Source of the DNA: a bacterium
Lineage (GTDB): Bacteria; Actinomycetota; Acidimicrobiia; Acidimicrobiales; Bin134
DNA: 64,000 bases
Assembly (NCBI GenBank): GCA_026705465.1
Contig: JAPPAP010000037.1
Coordinates: 180,557 to 244,556 of the forward strand
Direction of reading: 5' to 3'
This document shows positions 8,168-17,558 of the stretch, piece after piece (positions within the stretch are counted from its first letter, which is position 1; each line of letters opens with the position of its first letter). Below the pieces are notes generated by a model that saw nothing but the letters and a program-made list of their open reading frames with translations, was not told where the DNA came from and ran no database searches. Both the position numbers and the translations under genes were made by a program.

Positions 8168-9385
8168 TTAGGCAATAACCCCTTTGACCTTCAAGTCGAT
8201 GACATCGTCCCAATCCATTCCCAAGCTCTCGGTGAGGATCTCGTCGCCATGCTCGTTGAACCCCGGCGCCCGCCCCGGTGCGGCCGGTTCCCCGTTGAAT
8301 TGGACGGGCACTGCGACAAGCTTGAACGGAACCCCGTCTTCGGTCACGGCATCCTGGACATAGCCGTTGGCTTGCACCTGGGGGTCGTCGATGATCTCCA
8401 GGGTGTCGAGCGCTGGCGTCCACTGGCCGGAGAAATCGGCGAACAGCTCTCGAATCTCATCCAGGCTTCGGCCGGTGACAATGTCATTGACAATCTCTCG
8501 AGCTGGATTCGCATTCTCCATCAGCGCCTCATAGGTGGAGAACCGCTCGTCATCGATCAGCTCTGGGCGTTTGATCACCCGGCAGAACTCCTGCCAATAC
8601 AGGAGGGGTTGAAGGCAGGTGATGTTGATGGTGTATCCGTCGGCGGTGACGTAGTTGCCCAACAGCGGTTGCCGGACCCCGCTGAGATCGATCGGCCGCC
8701 ACGGCGTGTTGCTGACGTGGGACATGGCCACCCCCGCTCCCATGGCCCACAGGCCGGTCCCGAGCAGCGACACTTCTAGGGAAAGGGCTTCGCCCGTGCG
8801 CTCCCGGTGGAACAGGGCAGTGGCGATTCCGCCGGCAATGGTCATTGCCCCAATAGAGTCGCCGAACGCCGGCCCCGGCTGGGACGGCATACGTTCGTCG
8901 TCGGTGTACCAAGTTCCCATCGCCGCCCCTGATCGCACCCAGAACGAGGTCATGTCGTAGCCACCCCGATTGCCCTCCGGCCCCTTGGGACCCCACGCGG
9001 TGCCCGCGGCGTACACAATGCTCTCATTGTGCCGCCGCACCTCTTCCTCGGTGATGTGCAGCCGCTCCCGCACATTGGGCGGTTTGTTGATGAGAAAGAC
9101 ATCGGAGATGGCGATCAGTCGGTGCAGCACCGACAACCCCTCCTCGGTTTGGAGATCGAGGCCGAGGCTGCGCTTGCCTCGATTGGCGTGCTCAAGAATG
9201 GCGTGAACTTTGCCGGTGAGATCCACAGCGCCACTTGACCCCAGGCCGCGGGCGGCATCGCCTCGCTGAGCATGCTCGATCTTGATCACGTCGGCACCCC
9301 AATCGGCCAGCACCGCGGAAGCGGCGGGCACGAAGGTGTGATCGCACACATCCAGGACGCGGATTCCCTTCATCGGTTGAACCAT
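8168..9385 (-). CDS. CaiB/BaiF family CoA-transferase (class III)
   Basis: The product is 405 residues, the normal size for the family. It opens with GIRVLDVCDHTFVPAASAVLADWGADVIKIE, followed by ANRGKRSLGLDLQTEEG, both hallmarks of formyl-CoA transferase-like enzymes. The usual catalytic Asp should lie in the GGYDMTSFWVRSG segment. Members move CoA between acyl-CoA and a free acid, or act as racemases, and act in the cytosol. The acid is unknown. A second paralogue lies at 51846-53057. This gene is followed by the SnoaL-like and alcohol dehydrogenase genes and is divergent from the DUF427-thioesterase fusion. Confidence 0.9.
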   Translation of the reverse strand: MVQPMKGIRVLDVCDHTFVPAASAVLADWGADVIKIEHAQRGDAARGLGSSGAVDLTGKVHAILEHANRGKRSLGLDLQTEEGLSVLHRLIAISDVFLINKPPNVRERLHITEEEVRRHNESIVYAAGTAWGPKGPEGNRGGYDMTSFWVRSGAAMGTWYTDDERMPSQPGPAFGDSIGAMTIAGGIATALFHRERTGEALSLEVSLLGTGLWAMGAGVAMSHVSNTPWRPIDLSGVRQPLLGNYVTADGYTINITCLQPLLYWQEFCRVIKRPELIDDERFSTYEALMENANPAREIVNDIVTGRSLDEIRELFADFSGQWTPALDTLEIIDDPQVQANGYVQDAVTEDGVPFKLVAVPVQFNGEPAAPGRAPGFNEHGDEILTESLGMDWDDVIDLKVKGVIA

Positions 9386-9430
9386 GGACTTCCTCTCCCT
9401 ACTTCTCCCCTATCGCGGCGACGCTACCAA

Positions 9431-9436
9431 TACGAT
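9431..9436 (+). promoter_or_regulatory. Probable -10 box of a leaderless transcript
   Basis: TACGAT (TANNNT type) lies six bases before GTG 9443, and no ribosome-binding site intervenes. This spacing fits a transcript that begins at the start codon, which is common in actinobacteria. Confidence 0.5.
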
Positions 9437-9442
9437 CTCAGC

Positions 9443-10759
9443 GTGAGCGAGATTGAATCTGCATGGGGTCGCTATCCCGGGTATGCCATCGATCTGGTCC
9501 CGTGGTTGGATCGTGGCCGGGCGCAGTTTGGCGGCGTGGTGGTGGCAGAAAGCGATGCCTGCGTGGTCGTCAAAGAGTCTGATCACCAAGACCAGCTCTA
9601 CTTTCCTATCGACGACATTTCTTGGGACTACTTCACCGAGACCGATCTGCACACGGTGTGTCCGTTCAAGGGCGAGGCCGACTATTGGTCGCTAACGGTT
9701 GGCGACCAAACCGAAGACAACGTGGCCTGGGCCTACCGCCAGCCTTTTGCCGAAGTCGCGGGGCTAAAGGGTCATGTCGCCTTCTACACCGACCGGGTGC
9801 AAGTCGAGCTATTTGAGACAGTGGATGAAGACGATGGCGATGTTGTGGCCTACCGCTTCCCGGTTTGGGGCACTGCTGATGATCTGGCCCGGTTGATCGA
9901 CGTGGTTCCCGACGGCGACGGCCGGTACACCAGCCCGTCGTTTCCCGACCCACCCCTGGGCACCTACATCGACCTCCCTGACCACCGGAGACCCCGCCAG
10001 GTGATCGAAGGCGGCCAACTCTTGGGCCAGGCCATCGTGGCCGCATCCAAGACCGTGCCCGATCAACGAGTGGTGTCGGCGTCGATGGTGTTCACCCGAG
10101 CAGCCCGGTTCGACTCACCGCTGGCAGTAGAAGTGGATGTACTGCGTCAGGGCCGGACCTATTCCACGGTGGAGACCCGCATCGTCCAACACGACAAGTT
10201 GTGCTGCGTGGGGTTGGTTCTGCTCGACAGCGGTGCCGACGATGTCTACCGGGTGTCCGCAGACATGCCCGAAGTGCCTGGACCGCTGGAGTGCCCTCTG
10301 CGGGATTTCGGTGTAATCGGACGCGACATCCGAGTGGTGGACGGTGCCTACAACTTCGATCCCGACGATTTGGGTCCCCCGGAGCTGTTTGTATGGATGC
10401 GCTATCGGGACCGGCCCGAGGCTCCAGCTATGCAAGCTGCTCTGTTGGCCCAAGCCACTACCCACTACACCATCGGAGCCTCGATGCGGCCCCACCAGGG
10501 CATCACCGAGGCACTGGCCCACGTGACCCTGTCAACCGGGCCCATGGCCGTGGAAATCGCCTTCCACGATGAGACTGACGTAGCCGAGTGGCACCTCTAC
10601 GAGAATCCGGCCATCTATGCCGGGCGCGGCCAAGTGCAAGGCCAAGGCCGCATCTTCGCCCAAGACGGCCGCCTAGTCGCCTCCTACTCGGTCCACGCCA
10701 TGGTCAGGTCCTTTGACGCCAATCCCAAGCAGGTCGGCGGCTACACCTCGGCCATGTGA
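9443..10759 (+). CDS. DUF427 domain fused to acyl-CoA thioesterase II (TesB-like)
   Basis: From GTG 9443 the protein has 438 residues. The first about 125 residues contain a DUF427 domain (ITKTSS-type strands, TVCPFKGEADYWSL). The rest is a double hot-dog acyl-CoA thioesterase: EGGQLLGQAIVAASKTV, FTRAARFDSPLAVEVDVLRQGRTYST, and near the end ENPAIYAGRGQVQGQGRIF. It probably hydrolyses acyl-CoA to acid plus CoA. The role of DUF427 is unknown. The reading frame is open upstream to 9272, but that part overlaps the divergent CoA-transferase gene and has no family similarity. It sits among acyl-CoA genes. Confidence 0.82.
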   Translation: MSEIESAWGRYPGYAIDLVPWLDRGRAQFGGVVVAESDACVVVKESDHQDQLYFPIDDISWDYFTETDLHTVCPFKGEADYWSLTVGDQTEDNVAWAYRQPFAEVAGLKGHVAFYTDRVQVELFETVDEDDGDVVAYRFPVWGTADDLARLIDVVPDGDGRYTSPSFPDPPLGTYIDLPDHRRPRQVIEGGQLLGQAIVAASKTVPDQRVVSASMVFTRAARFDSPLAVEVDVLRQGRTYSTVETRIVQHDKLCCVGLVLLDSGADDVYRVSADMPEVPGPLECPLRDFGVIGRDIRVVDGAYNFDPDDLGPPELFVWMRYRDRPEAPAMQAALLAQATTHYTIGASMRPHQGITEALAHVTLSTGPMAVEIAFHDETDVAEWHLYENPAIYAGRGQVQGQGRIFAQDGRLVASYSVHAMVRSFDANPKQVGGYTSAM

Positions 10760-10811
10760 AGGCCCGAAACCCGCAGAAAACACTTCGTCCGAGGCTCTGT
10801 TTAGCTCTTAC

Positions 10812-11654
10812 TCACGCCTGCTCTGGCTCAACAATCTCCACTAGCAGTTCCATCGACCGGACCCACGCGTCGGCGTCCGTCCTCCATGGTGCTGACACCA
10901 CATGCTCCACGCCGGCCTCGAGGTACCGGTCTCGCTCCTCGCGAATCTGAGCGGGATCCATTCCCTGAGGATCCCAGCCGGTGCGGTATGAGAAGGTGAA
11001 TTCAGCATCGGGGCGGCTCTCAGCCAGCTGTGCCCGTATGCCGGACACAATCTTCCCCATCTCCTCAGGAGGCTTGCTCAACCCTTGAAAGCCATCCCCC
11101 ACTGCGGCCGCTCGGTCATACGCCGGTTGGCTGCTGCCTCCAACCCAGATCGGAATCGGATGGGCGGGCTGGGGAAGAACTTTGATGTCTTTGAAGTGGT
11201 AGTGGTTCCCCTCGTATGAGGCAGGAGACCCTGTCCACACCAAGCGCATGATCTCCAGCGCCTCATCCATTCGTGCACCCCGAGTTCCAAAATCCTGATC
11301 CAACGCGGCGAATTCCGCCGCCGACCATCCCACACCGGTGCCAACGGTCAAGCGACCGCAGCTCAGCTGGTCCAGACTGGCCAGGCTGTTGGCCAAATGA
11401 AGCGGGTGGTATTGGGGCACCACCATGACGCTGGTGCCCAGCCCAATCCGCTGAGTTGCCGATGCCGCCCAACTCAGGGTGAGCAATGGATCGAAGAGGA
11501 ACGATGCGGGATAGCCCTGGTCAGCCGGATAGACGAGGTGATCGCTGACCCATACATCAGAAAGGCCAATCTCTTCGGCTTTTACCGCGATCTTTCGAAT
11601 GGCTTCAGCCGAGGCGGCCCGACCGTACTGAGGCAAGTGGATGCCAAGTCTCAT
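10812..11654 (-). CDS. LLM-class (luciferase-like) F420/flavin-dependent oxidoreductase
   Basis: The product is 280 residues from ATG 11654 (MRLGIHLPQYGR); an upstream ATG at 11675 has no better support. The fold is that of bacterial luciferase-like TIM barrels: RIGLGTSVMVVPQYHPLHLANSLASLDQLSCGRLTVGTGVGW, then the substrate/cofactor segment PIPIWVGG. In actinobacteria many such proteins use F420, which is likely here but not proved. It follows a second LLM gene with a 20-base gap. Confidence 0.85.
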   Translation of the reverse strand: MRLGIHLPQYGRAASAEAIRKIAVKAEEIGLSDVWVSDHLVYPADQGYPASFLFDPLLTLSWAASATQRIGLGTSVMVVPQYHPLHLANSLASLDQLSCGRLTVGTGVGWSAAEFAALDQDFGTRGARMDEALEIMRLVWTGSPASYEGNHYHFKDIKVLPQPAHPIPIWVGGSSQPAYDRAAAVGDGFQGLSKPPEEMGKIVSGIRAQLAESRPDAEFTFSYRTGWDPQGMDPAQIREERDRYLEAGVEHVVSAPWRTDADAWVRSMELLVEIVEPEQA

Positions 11655-11674
11655 CGCTTCTTCCCGTCCCGCCA

Positions 11675-12610
11675 CTAGGTCCGATTGGCCGAAACCTGCT
11701 CGCGCACTGCGGGCATCACATCGCCGAGAACGCGGTCAATCATCACCTCGCGGCTACCGGTGTTGGTGGCGATTGTGAAGATGAAATGGCGGGCACCGGC
11801 ATCGTGGAAAGCCACAAGCTTGCTGATCACTCCTTCGACCGTGCCAGCTACGGCAACACGGTCGACCATCTGCCGGAAGTCCTGGTTATAGGTGCCGCCC
11901 AAGAACTCCGCTGCTTCGTCAAGCGCCCTGTCACCGTCGGGATTGACGTTGATGAAGACAAAGGCGAAGTACTCAAATCCAGAGAGGTCGCGCTGCGCCT
12001 CGGCAGCGGCAGCCTCGATGGTGGCTACTGATGCCGCGTATCGCCGAGGCGAGTACAAGTAGGGCATCCAGCCGTCACCCAGGAGTGCTGCTCGGCGCAT
12101 GGCGACCTCCTGGCGGCCAGCCACAACGATGGGCGGACCGCCCGGCTGAAGCGGGGCCGGATGGATCTTGACATTGCTCATTGCATAGAAGGGCCCGTCG
12201 TGACTGACCTCCTCGGCGGCCCACAGACGTCTCAGCAGCGGAATAGCCTCGTTGGCTCGGCGACCTCGCTCCTTGATCGGGATCTGGGTCGCCCGGAACT
12301 CCCCCGGATATTCGCCACCGATGCCGACGCCGAGCGTCACCCGTCCCCCGCTGGCCCGGTCGAGATCGGCGATCTGCTTGGCGACGATTGCCGGCGGGTA
12401 CAGCGGCAGCAGCAGTATCGAAGTGCCGATGCGCACCCGCTCGGTGACTGCCGACAAGCGAGCCAGAGCGACCATCACCTCCGGGGTTGGATTCGGCGAC
12501 GCGACATGGCCCCCCACCCAGAGCGAGTCGATCGGCTGATGTTCAAGGGCAGGCGCGTTGCGGGCATCACTGGCCGTGAAGCCGACCTTGATCCCGTCGT
12601 GCGCCGTCAT
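11675..12610 (-). CDS. LLM-class (luciferase-like) F420/flavin-dependent oxidoreductase
   Basis: The product is 311 residues with the same fold as the next gene downstream: VRIGTSILLLPLYPPAIVAKQIADLDRAS, RVTLGVGIGGEYPGEF, and PPIVVAGRQEVAMRRAALLGDGW. The two are probably co-transcribed and perhaps arose by duplication, though they have diverged a lot. Members carry out hydride transfer or monooxygenation in breakdown of diverse organics. No substrate can be assigned. Confidence 0.85.
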   Translation of the reverse strand: MTAHDGIKVGFTASDARNAPALEHQPIDSLWVGGHVASPNPTPEVMVALARLSAVTERVRIGTSILLLPLYPPAIVAKQIADLDRASGGRVTLGVGIGGEYPGEFRATQIPIKERGRRANEAIPLLRRLWAAEEVSHDGPFYAMSNVKIHPAPLQPGGPPIVVAGRQEVAMRRAALLGDGWMPYLYSPRRYAASVATIEAAAAEAQRDLSGFEYFAFVFINVNPDGDRALDEAAEFLGGTYNQDFRQMVDRVAVAGTVEGVISKLVAFHDAGARHFIFTIATNTGSREVMIDRVLGDVMPAVREQVSANRT

Positions 12611-12745
12611 CGTAGAACTGGCATGAAAGAGCTCACCCGTTCCACACCGCCCGAGGCAGCTGCTTCTTCCCCGCCATCAGAGCCCTCAACCTACAACCAT
12701 TACCATCGGCCGAGTGAATGCCCATAGCGATCCCAAACACAGCGC

Positions 12746-13264
12746 GTGACTCTGCGCCTAGAACTAGTGCTGGGCGACATCACTGCTGAGGATGTGGATG
12801 CCATCGTGAATGCGGCCAATCACACCTTGTTGGGGGGTGGCGGGGTGGATGGGGCGATTCACCGGGCGGCAGGACCAGAGCTGGTCGAGTACTGCCGCAC
12901 CTTGGGCGGTTGTGAGACCGGGGAGGCCACAATCACGCCGGGGTTCAACCTCACGGCCCGCTGGGTCATTCACACCGTGGGGCCGGTGTGGCACGGGGGC
13001 GGCCACGGTGAACCGGAATTGCTGGCTTCTTGCTATCGGGAGTCGCTGGCCCGAGCCGATGAAGTGGAGGCCGAGACGGTTGCCTTTCCGGCCATTTCTA
13101 CCGGGGTGTTCGGGTATCCGATTGAGGCGGCAACCGCAATCGCCATCGAGACCGTCCGGTCCACCCCCACCAACGTGTCAGAGGTCCGATTTGTTGCTTT
13201 CAATCAGGAAACTGTCGACGCCTACCAGAGCATTCTCGATCTCAGCACCGGGACTGATCTCTGA
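12746..13264 (+). CDS. Macro-domain protein (ADP-ribose / O-acetyl-ADP-ribose hydrolase type)
   Basis: This 172-residue single macro domain of the MacroD/YmdB group starts at GTG 12746. The ADP-ribose site is seen in [19 protein letters not shown] (residues 21 on) and in [18 protein letters not shown]. Asn and Asp residues used for deacetylation are present. It would remove ADP-ribose or acetyl groups from ADP-ribosylated proteins or O-acetyl-ADP-ribose. It stands alone between oppositely oriented genes and has no visible link to the surrounding pathways. Confidence 0.92.
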   Translation: MTLRLELVLGDITAEDVDAIVNAANHTLLGGGGVDGAIHRAAGPELVEYCRTLGGCETGEATITPGFNLTARWVIHTVGPVWHGGGHGEPELLASCYRESLARADEVEAETVAFPAISTGVFGYPIEAATAIAIETVRSTPTNVSEVRFVAFNQETVDAYQSILDLSTGTDL

Positions 13265-13275
13265 ATCGGCTTCAC

Positions 13276-14130
13276 TTACTTGTTGCGCTGGCTGTAGTCG
13301 CCGAAGGGACCGTCGCGGAGGGCCACCGCGGCAGGAACGCCCTCGGTCATGGCTGTGTCGATGAACGCGAGGGCTTCGGGGGTGTTGCGCATTGCCCCGT
13401 CAAGTATCGATCCGAGCACCTGGGAATTGCGTAGCCCCATCCCCTCATACGCCTGATTGACGACCAGCTTCATAGCCGCCAGTTGCGACGATGGGATACT
13501 TGACAATTGTTCGGTCAACTCTCCCACTGCGTCTTCGAGCTCGTCGGCCGGGACCGCTTGGTTGATGAGCTCCACCCGAGCTGCCTCGGCTCCAGAGAGC
13601 GGTTTGCCGGTGAGGGCGTACTCTTTGGCCTTGGCCAGCCCGAGTCGGTACACCCACATCGCTGTCAGGTAGCAGCCCCACATCCGGGAATACGGCGTGC
13701 CGATCTGCGCGTCCTCCGCGGCAATGACCAGGTCGGCCGAGAGGGCCATGTCTGATCCTCCTCCCACACACCATCCGTGCACCTGGGCGATGGTCGGCTT
13801 CGGGCTCGACCAGAGGCCCATGAAGTTCGGGACCGGCGCATCCCAGCGATTCGTGACCCCGATGGCGTCCCGACCTGGGTCCCATGCCCGGCCTTCGCTC
13901 CGCACTGCGGCCATATCGCCATCGGCGCCGAAATCGAACCCGGCGCAAAAGGCTCTACCGGCACCCCGCAACACGATCACCTTCACCCCCGGATCGCGGT
14001 TTGCCTCTGCGATGAAGTGGTCGAGCTGCGTCCACATGGGTCGGACAATGGCGTTCAGATAGTCAGGGCGATTCAAAGTGATCGTCGCAGTAGGCCCAGC
14101 AGTGTCGTACAAGACGTAGTTGTCGCTCAT
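13276..14130 (-). CDS. Enoyl-CoA hydratase/isomerase family protein
   Basis: The product is 284 residues from ATG 14130 (MSDNYVLYDTAGPTATITLN), an upstream in-frame ATG being judged too early. Crotonase signatures include the oxyanion-hole segments RAFCAGFDFG and HGWCVGGGSDMALSADLVIA. The usual catalytic Glu positions are not both obvious, so the reaction may not be plain hydration. It is last in the long minus-strand run that includes the P450 genes and probably acts on an acyl-CoA intermediate. Confidence 0.85.
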   Translation of the reverse strand: MSDNYVLYDTAGPTATITLNRPDYLNAIVRPMWTQLDHFIAEANRDPGVKVIVLRGAGRAFCAGFDFGADGDMAAVRSEGRAWDPGRDAIGVTNRWDAPVPNFMGLWSSPKPTIAQVHGWCVGGGSDMALSADLVIAAEDAQIGTPYSRMWGCYLTAMWVYRLGLAKAKEYALTGKPLSGAEAARVELINQAVPADELEDAVGELTEQLSSIPSSQLAAMKLVVNQAYEGMGLRNSQVLGSILDGAMRNTPEALAFIDTAMTEGVPAAVALRDGPFGDYSQRNK

Positions 14131-14207
14131 GGGGCACCAATCTAACGGTGCCGTAGCCCGGGCCAATCAGACGCGAGCTGAGCAGGCAAGTGCCATGACC
14201 CTGGGAC

Positions 14208-15242
14208 TCAGCCTCTGAAGCCAGCGTCGACCAGGAATTCTCGCCACACTTCGGTGCGGTCCTCGGTGACCTCTGGAGCCTGCGGAACATCCAAGTCGAT
14301 ATCAGCCTCATAGACCGATCGAGTCTTCAAAATCAACTCCGCACCCTTGAACCCGGCTGCCGCCTCGCTTCGCTCCTGTTCTGTCATACCCGGAAACAAG
14401 CTGTCATCTTCAAAGACAGCGTCGTAAATGCCCGAGAGGTCTGTGCCGACTTCAAAGACCCTCAACAAGCCTCTCTCATCCAACTCGATAAAGACGTCAG
14501 CCTGGAGGCCTCGGAAGAACTCAATGTAGAGATCAGTCAACGCGTCGACACTCACCGGGGAATTCAGGCCCACCCCTGCGGCAGTGGAACGCGCATGGAT
14601 TGCGAGATCAACTCCTTGAGCCTCTACCAAGTCTGCAAAGGTGGCTGTTCCAACGAAGGTCTGGGGATCAGTCCCAGTCTGCTTGATCGTTTTCAGAGCC
14701 GCAGGAAGGCTCAGAGCCATCTCGCTCAAATCAGGGACTGGGGAACCTACGATGGCTGCCAATAGGTCTGGACTCTCCGTCTTGATTGTGTTCAGGTCAA
14801 CAAAGGAGACGCCTGGTTCGAAGGGACCAAACTGGGCTTCAGGGTCTAGGTCCTTTAGCTGCTGAAAGTCGCGAGAGTCCACCACCACGCGGTCACTATC
14901 AACCCAAATCCCAAAACCGATATCGGGGGCGCCTCCAACCAGGGGCCCCAGCAGCCCCCCAATATCGACGGCAAAGTGCTGTCTATCGCGACTGACTGTT
15001 CCGACGATTGCGGGCGGTTGATCATCAAACTCTGTCTCGGCCTTGTAGTCCAAAGCGGGAAATCTGACGGTCTGTGCCGAATACTGCGACACTCGGTAGG
15101 TCGACGCCTCCGCAGTGTCAGCCAAGGCAGCGCTCAGGACACCGATCGTGACCACGCTTGAGTCGCCGGAACCGCCGCCACACCCCGAGGCCAGTAATCC
15201 GGCGGTGGCCAGAGTGGCTGCCCAACGTCGAAACAGAGTCAT
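14208..15242 (-). CDS. Lipoprotein of unknown function
   Basis: The product is 344 residues from ATG 15242. It has a clear lipoprotein signal (LLASGC, Cys21). The rest is beta-rich with a strand-heavy N-terminal part and a segment (PETFVGTATFADLVEAQGVDL type) reminiscent of LppX/LprG-like lipid-binding lipoproteins, but I cannot confirm this family. It lies between the ferredoxin-fold gene and the enoyl-CoA hydratase gene on the same strand. Confidence 0.6.
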   Translation of the reverse strand: MTLFRRWAATLATAGLLASGCGGGSGDSSVVTIGVLSAALADTAEASTYRVSQYSAQTVRFPALDYKAETEFDDQPPAIVGTVSRDRQHFAVDIGGLLGPLVGGAPDIGFGIWVDSDRVVVDSRDFQQLKDLDPEAQFGPFEPGVSFVDLNTIKTESPDLLAAIVGSPVPDLSEMALSLPAALKTIKQTGTDPQTFVGTATFADLVEAQGVDLAIHARSTAAGVGLNSPVSVDALTDLYIEFFRGLQADVFIELDERGLLRVFEVGTDLSGIYDAVFEDDSLFPGMTEQERSEAAAGFKGAELILKTRSVYEADIDLDVPQAPEVTEDRTEVWREFLVDAGFRG

Positions 15243-15280
15243 CTTGCCCAAAGGTAGTTCTCCTGCCTTGGGATGTGCGG

Positions 15281-16063
15281 TCACGGAAGATGGCGCTCCC
15301 ACTCGTAGGGGACGACGGCGTAGAAAGGCGCGGCCAGCAAGGGCTTTACTGAGCCGTCAGCCCATCGCTTCTCCAAAACCAGCTGTATTCGCTGAGCAAC
15401 GTTGATTGGGTCCCCGTCGGTGAAGTGCAGGCTGACTTGCTTCACGCCCTCATCGCCCGACGTCAGGGAACCGAACCAAGGGCGGGCCTTTATCTCCTCT
15501 GCATCGGTAGTTGCCCACCACACACCGGCCACGCCGTCAATGTCGACAAGATGGTCGGGCGCGGCGGCTCCAAGCTCGACGAGCAGATACAGCCCACGTG
15601 CGGGACGCCACGGGAGGACATCGGCACCAGCCACGGCACTGGGCGTAGCGGTCTTGCCGCGCACCAGATAGAGATCCCCCTCCACTGCGGGCAGCCGGTG
15701 CTGCATCCGCCCTGCTTTGAAGAGCTCCTCCCCCAGTCCGTAGAAGGCATCCATTGGGGATTGGCCGACAAACAGGTAGACCATGACGTGGTCCGTGGCC
15801 CCATATCGGGAGTCTGAGGCAGCTCGGGCCGATCGGCACTCCGGGGTGGATACGAACCGCAAGGATCCGCGGAGTCCGCCCAACCGATGCTGTTCGGCCC
15901 GATGGTCGAGGGTGTGCCACTCCAAGTACTCGGCATCGCGTCCATCGGGGTCGCGGGCCGACAGCGATACGAAAACCGCGGTCACATCGCCATCCCCCAG
16001 GGCCAGGACACCGGGCAGTTCATCCGACGGCGTCCCGGAGAAACCGAGAACCTGGTCAGGCAT
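15281..16063 (-). CDS. Dimeric alpha/beta-barrel (EthD/Dabb-like) conserved protein
   Basis: The product is 260 residues and lacks a signal peptide. AVFVSLSARDPDGRDAEYLEWHTLDHRAEQHRLGG followed by LRFVSTPE looks like a ferredoxin-like alpha/beta-barrel domain, and a second similar domain seems to start near YLLVELGAAAPDHLVDI. EthD-type proteins accompany P450s in some ether-degrading operons. Here the gene overlaps the P450 stop by eight bases, so translational coupling is likely. Function is otherwise unknown. The family call is by eye. Confidence 0.6.
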   Translation of the reverse strand: MPDQVLGFSGTPSDELPGVLALGDGDVTAVFVSLSARDPDGRDAEYLEWHTLDHRAEQHRLGGLRGSLRFVSTPECRSARAASDSRYGATDHVMVYLFVGQSPMDAFYGLGEELFKAGRMQHRLPAVEGDLYLVRGKTATPSAVAGADVLPWRPARGLYLLVELGAAAPDHLVDIDGVAGVWWATTDAEEIKARPWFGSLTSGDEGVKQVSLHFTDGDPINVAQRIQLVLEKRWADGSVKPLLAAPFYAVVPYEWERHLP

Positions 16064-17312
16064 CGAACACGACGGGGATCTCCATGACGCCCCGCTCGTA
16101 GAATCCGAGCGGTCGGGGCGGCTCGGCGTCGGGGTCGAGCCTCAAATTCGGCAACCGGTCAAGCAACGCTCCGATTCCGGTTGTCATCTCGGCGCGGGCC
16201 ACGTGCATCCCCAGGCAGACATGGGGGCCGCTGCCGAAGGCCAGCGAGGGCTTCAGGGATCGGTAGATGTCGTACTCGTCAGGCCGGTCCCAGCGTGAAG
16301 GATCGCGATTGGCCGCCCCGAGGTTGATGTGCAGGATCGAGCCCCTGGGGATGTGGGTGCCGTGAAAGTCGATGTCCTCGGCCACCCATCGGGCAAACGC
16401 AGGATCGGTCGGCATCCACCGCAGCGATTCCTCAATCGCCGGCTTGAGCAGACTGCGATCGTCGCGAACCGCAGCCAAAACATCAGGACGCTGGAGCAAC
16501 GCGGCGAGGGTGATCCCCATCTGCTTCCATGTGGTACCCGAGCCAGCGGCCAGCAGCAGCGTGGCAAAAGAGTAGATCTCTCGGTCAGACAGGCGGTGGG
16601 TCTTGCCATTCTCGTCGGTGTATTCCGCCTCTACCAGCACACTGATCAGATCATCGGCCGGTTGGTTGCGTCGAGCTTCAACAATCGGGACCAAGAACTC
16701 AACCATCCTTTTGGGCTCGGACACCGTCTCGCGAACGTCCAGCGCCTGGTCGACCGGGATCCCGAAGCTGCCGGTGATCGTGATAAGCGGGATCGCGGCA
16801 CAGAAGTCGACGTTGAGCTCGGCCCTGCCCTCCTCCAGGATCGCGTCAATCAGCGCATCGACGGTGGCCTGCATCCAGTTGGCGATCCACCATTGGGCTT
16901 TGGCTGGCACGAACGAGGGCTGCACCAATGACCGGTACCGACGGTGCTCTGCCCCGCCCATCGTCAAGAGGCTCGATTCGTAACCTCGCAAACCACCCTC
17001 GTACTCAGGGTCGACTGCGGTGGCTGACGAGGTGAACACAACGTCATCGCGGTACGCCTCATCGCACGCCGCCCAGGAAAAGGCGGTGAAGTGCGGCCAC
17101 TCAGGGAACGGGAGGCCGTGGAAGAAGAGGTCGTCCTCGATCCCGTTGAGCTCGTGGGGCGTCCCTGGGTGCACAGCTGCCTGTTCTCGCAGTTCGTGCC
17201 AAATCGGATAGGGATCGTCGGTGTAGTTGCCGCCGGTGAACATCACAATGCTGTTCCGCAGGTCGAACAGCTCTCGCATCCGGCCGCGGTCCAAGACAGG
17301 TTGTTCGCTCAT
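16056..17312 (-). CDS. Cytochrome P450 monooxygenase
   Basis: The product is a 418-residue soluble bacterial P450. The I-helix has AAGSGTT (255-261), the K-helix ExxR is E295-R298, and the heme loop AFGSGPHVCLGMHV places the ligand Cys at 366. The usual acidic residue before the I-helix Thr is replaced by Ser-Gly, which may alter oxygen activation. A three-cysteine ferredoxin gene lies 39 bases upstream and is probably its electron donor. Substrate unknown; the neighbours suggest steroid-, terpenoid- or methyl-ether-like small molecules. Confidence 0.93.
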   Translation of the reverse strand: MSEQPVLDRGRMRELFDLRNSIVMFTGGNYTDDPYPIWHELREQAAVHPGTPHELNGIEDDLFFHGLPFPEWPHFTAFSWAACDEAYRDDVVFTSSATAVDPEYEGGLRGYESSLLTMGGAEHRRYRSLVQPSFVPAKAQWWIANWMQATVDALIDAILEEGRAELNVDFCAAIPLITITGSFGIPVDQALDVRETVSEPKRMVEFLVPIVEARRNQPADDLISVLVEAEYTDENGKTHRLSDREIYSFATLLLAAGSGTTWKQMGITLAALLQRPDVLAAVRDDRSLLKPAIEESLRWMPTDPAFARWVAEDIDFHGTHIPRGSILHINLGAANRDPSRWDRPDEYDIYRSLKPSLAFGSGPHVCLGMHVARAEMTTGIGALLDRLPNLRLDPDAEPPRPLGFYERGVMEIPVVFDA

Positions 17313-17351
17313 CGGGCTCCGCTCCTGCTCATCAAGACCAGACTCAACATT

Positions 17352-17558
17352 TCAGACTTCCTCCTCGACGATCAACCGGAGCGCTCGCGTGGGACATCCC
17401 TGCACGGCATTCTGGACGGACTCCAGATCGTCGGTGGCACCGTCGACTACGACTGCTTTCGCGTCATCGTCGTGAACAAACGTGTTTGGGGCATACACCA
17501 AACACACCCCGCTGCCGATACAGCTCTCGCGGTCTATGTCGATTGACCAGGTCGCCAC
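17352..17558 (-). CDS. [3Fe-4S]-type ferredoxin, P450 redox partner
   Basis: The product has 68 residues from GTG 17558, chosen because GGAGG precedes it; the longer open frame would add a non-conserved N-terminus. Three cluster cysteines are visible, in CIGSGVC and GCPTRAL, with no fourth in the first group, typical of single-cluster ferredoxins that feed P450s. It lies directly upstream of the P450 gene. A matching ferredoxin reductase is not seen in the window. Confidence 0.9.
   Translation of the reverse strand: MATWSIDIDRESCIGSGVCLVYAPNTFVHDDDAKAVVVDGATDDLESVQNAVQGCPTRALRLIVEEEV

Noticed and set aside
13265..13275. Terminator between macro-domain and enoyl-CoA hydratase genes
   Set aside because: Only 11 bases separate the stops and no hairpin can be drawn.
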